Shown: positions 61,626 through 64,000 of the stretch, one piece after another
How positions within the stretch are numbered: the stretch's first letter is position 1
Layout: every line of letters starts with the position of its first letter
Origin: Pseudeuparius sepicola
Lineage: Eukaryota; Arthropoda; Insecta; Coleoptera; Anthribidae
DNA length: 64,000 bases
NCBI GenBank assembly: GCA_963920635.1
Contig: OY987302.1
Coordinates: forward strand, 43,341,500 to 43,405,499
Direction of reading: 5' to 3'
The notes under the pieces: model-generated
The model's database searches: none
What the model saw: the letters and a program-made list of their open reading frames with translations, nothing else
What the model was told of the DNA's origin: nothing
Position numbers and translations under genes: made by a program

Positions 61626-61832
61626 TGTTGTGGAGTCAAACAGGTTGGTTGTCGATGTCACATCTTTATTCTACGAATGCTTCAATTCGTCTCCACATAT
61701 AGAATAAATTGTTATAGTTACCTACTTTAGTGTCCTACATTCTAAACTGCTGATTAGCTATATTTATGTTTAAACTAATAAATAAAATAACGATATGGAT
61801 AATGATAATGATAATTTTAAGAAGGCACTACA
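61626..61832 (-). repeat. 5' LTR
   Basis: Minus strand runs from TGTAGTGCCTTC to CCACAACA (TG...CA). Differs from the 3' LTR at six aligned positions. Confidence 0.9.
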
Positions 61833-61988
61833 GTACTGTTCCCCGCAAACAGAAATCCAAAACAGACAAATCGGGGGATCGGGGCTGTCAGGAAATAGGT
61901 ATATTTCCCCCTATCCAACTATTTGGATAGAGCTGATCTAGGTAATTTCTTACGGGCCAATAATTATGTGGTGGAGCTCCATCATGAT
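61833..61988 (-). pseudogene. Mariner-like transposase, catalytic-core piece
   Basis: Minus-strand frame: HDGAPPHNYWPVRNYLDQ, then YPNSWIGG, one in-frame stop where the family has Trp, then PRSPDLSVLDFCLRG. These are the second and third acidic motifs (DGAPPH; SPDL...DF) of an arthropod Tc1/mariner-superfamily group. The N-terminal DNA-binding part and first catalytic Asp are missing because the frame begins at the arm boundary. Interrupted at its end by the retrotransposon. Confidence 0.85.
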
Positions 61989-62569
61989 AATTTTTGTTTT
62001 ATTTTGATATATTTTGTTACCGGCTAAACATAAAATATTTGATAGTTTGACGTATGTCTTATTATAAAATGGAACATAATTATGAAAATATTCCGTGACT
62101 GACTATGTGAGAATTTAAAAAAAATCAGAAAATTAACAATAGCTCTTTTATTTTTTATAATAACTATGCCGAGTATTATATATTTGGAAAGCTCAAAAAA
62201 TGGCCGATTTAATAAGGCCACAGCCAACTATGATTTATATTTAAAAAAACACAATTTTATGTCATATCTCAAAAATCACAATCAACAAAAAAATGGATTA
62301 TATTATCTTGTTAAGCCCAAAATTATCTACAATTTTTGTCTCTACAGTTTTTCTGTATAATCAGAAATAACGGAGCTACAGAGATATGATGAAATAGCAA
62401 AAAATCACTCTTTTCAAAATATCTAGTGAGCCATGCACTTTTTTAAAAATCCAAAAGGTGCATTAGATTGAGCAGTCAAAACTGAAATTCTTTCCCCATT
62501 TAACCTTTGTTCTAGCTCTGCTAGTTTCCGAGATCCCCATAGTGGGCATCGAAGAAAACTCACCCTGTA
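61989..62569. repeat. Right terminal inverted repeat of the mariner-like element
   Basis: Inverted copy of 55841-56412, ending in AAAACTCACCCTGTA next to TA. Confidence 0.85.
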
Positions 62570-64000
62570 TAAACAACTGAATGTTCTAAACTCTAAACTG
62601 ATTCGAATGGCAGTTAATCATTTTATTCTTAAATTTTCGTCCTTTGGAAAGCCAAAAGCTTATACAAATTGACCTTTATATAGAAAACCTAGCTACTTCA
62701 AGTTATTGTTACAATTTTACTTACAGCAGACCCTAGGCATTTTGAGGCTGCAAATTCCAGTAAGAACCAATAAAAATTAAAGTCCTTGACGCTTCCTACT
62801 TTTACATAAACCTCCGACAGGATCCCGTCCGCCATTGTGTAGAAACGACAACCTCAATGTTTTAGTTTAGCACAAACAAGGTTATTTGCAAAATTATACT
62901 CCGGGCAGTCTTTTCATAGACAAGTACAGATTGTCTTGTAGTAATATTCGCACAACAATATCAGTCAACTTACAGGCCACGCGCGGGAACGTTCTGCCAC
63001 GGTGGACTCGCAAGCCTTGTTGCCAGTTTTCTTAATTCGGGCTTTTGGAATTTAAATGGAGTGTGGCGGGACGGTCAAGGGTAGAAAAAGTGTGTTCTTT
63101 TCGAAAAATAAATATGCCTAAATTTATCTCGGCTAGGTTCGTTTTTAAAAATAGGCATTAATAATTGTGGTAACGACAAAAAATTCGCTCAAAACCGAGA
63201 TATCCAAAAAAAATTTTAGAGGTCCCTCAAAAACCAATGAAGTCATTAAATGACCGTATACGATGTTCACAACTTATTTTTTGCGGTCGTTCAGGTCCTG
63301 ATTTCCTGAAAGAAGGAAAATTCACTCGGCAATTTTTTACAAATTATATTGGCTGCTTTAGCGTATTTTACTGCCAAAAAATTTCAAATAGCCCACTAGG
63401 CAGTCACGCCCCAACTTTCTTAAAGTAAATTACTGTTTGACGTGATCTTGATTACGACTTATTTTGATACGACCATTTTATAGATAACAACATGTCTGCC
63501 CTCTGAAAATAATTTGGCAATATGAGCCACGCGTGAAATCAAATTGATGATTCTACTGGTACATGCCTAAAAAATTGCTAAAATATCGACCTATTCGTCA
63601 TTCATATAGATAATAAAAAAACGCATTCTGGAATGTTCCGAGAATAGTCTGAAAAGCATATTACGTGAACAAATTCAAATAGTGCGCAAAAATTCAAGGT
63701 TACAGTTTAACACAAAACTACACGCAAATGTTCATGTTTTCATATTTCTGTTAAGAACTATTTTGAGAAATAATAGCCCAGGAATTGAACCGTTTTATGG
63801 GTAATGTCTTTTAGACCATATCGTATTTGGTATTTAGCACTATGCAGATCTTGAAATAACAATACCTGAACTACTAAAAGACTACATCTACGCTGTGATC
63901 ACCATACTTGTAAAATGTTTACCTATAGACAGATTTTGATAAACTTTTTTAATGTTAGATATTTAAAATGTGCATTCAATGAGTGCGTAACTCTATTCTT
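62570..64000. other. Non-coding right end of window
   Basis: AT-rich with a few GC-richer patches (about 62980-63010). No gene, RNA or element end recognised. Confidence 0.5.

Larger units (their letters stand above)
56613..61832 (-). mobile_element. Ty3/Gypsy-type LTR retrotransposon (412/mdg1-like), ~5.2 kb
   Basis: 207-bp LTRs bound gag and pol on the minus strand, with domain order protease, RT, RNase H, integrase, which is the Gypsy order. The primer site resembles the 3' end of tRNA-Arg, as in the 412/mdg1 group. There is no env. The two LTRs differ at 6 positions in 202 aligned plus a few at the internal edge. Coding is broken by at least three single-base frameshifts. Flanking AGTAC/AGTAT (minus strand) could be a 5-bp target duplication with one change. 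Confidence 0.93.
55841..62569 (-). mobile_element. Tc1/mariner-superfamily element with ~575-bp inverted repeats, split by an LTR retrotransposon
   Basis: The left arm 55841-56412 and right arm 61989-62569 are inverted copies. Landmarks are CGATGCCCACTATGGGGATC outside and ATTATAAAATGGAACATAAT inside. The right end reads CACCCTGTA next to TA and the left end is a decayed TACAG, as in TA-targeting elements. Between the arms are two decayed pieces of a transposase (61833-61988 and 56511-56612), separated by the 5.2-kb retrotransposon. Minus the insertion the element is about 1.5 kb, too short for a full transposase, so it was already an internal-deletion derivative. Confidence 0.85.

Overview
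The window reads as nuclear DNA of an arthropod, most likely an insect. It is AT-rich and mostly non-coding, with consensus GT-AG splice sites, a long disordered coding exon, and a dense layer of DNA transposons plus one Gypsy-type LTR retrotransposon. The word GTAGGTACCTAC and its fragments recur throughout. The order cannot be fixed from sequence alone.

Host coding content is small. One strong exon lies on the plus strand (13634-15679): 2,046 bp, open throughout, between a good acceptor and a near-perfect donor. It encodes 682 codons of Ser/Pro/Arg-rich then Asn/Lys/Thr-rich disordered protein. A GC-rich stretch at about 8431-8662 ends in a donor of matching phase and is a possible upstream exon, with an unresolved frame problem. 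A short ATG-led segment at 55600-55685, also ending in a phase-2 donor, is a candidate alternative first exon. I do not recognise the gene.

The rest is repeats. At 208-1126 there is a satellite-like ~272-276 bp repeat that changes orientation inside the array. Fold-back (long inverted repeat) elements lie at 7027-7975, 11648-12350, 21170-21384, 22239-22797 and 22856-24684. hAT-type elements with perfect 8-bp target duplications lie at 19417-20473, 28795-30180 (with its duplicate 31518-32901) and 37207-38173. A 2.72-kb tandem segmental duplication fills 27561-33009, with three differences seen between copies. A deleted PIF/Harbinger element (34163-34763) sits in one copy of a 128-bp tandem duplication whose other copy preserves the empty site. 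A dispersed family with a tRNA-like segment has copies at 37143-38868 (split by a hAT), 47120-47530, 51076-51804 and, reversed, 25250-25385. A ~620-bp element at 45870-46488 carries eight copies of a GAAATATCGCCCA-like word. Four 217-bp units with no visible differences lie at 48183-49050 between diverged inverted arms.

The right end is a nested structure. A Tc1/mariner-superfamily element with ~575-bp terminal inverted repeats (55841-62569) and a decayed transposase was split by a minus-strand Gypsy-type retrotransposon (56613-61832). The retrotransposon has 207-bp LTRs, a tRNA-Arg-like primer site, a polypurine tract, gag, and pol in the order protease, RT, RNase H, integrase, with several frameshifts and no env. 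Nothing here looks like a wholly new system. The most informative items are the nested insertions with built-in empty sites, the recent segmental duplication, the regular arrays, and the phase-matched exon set.
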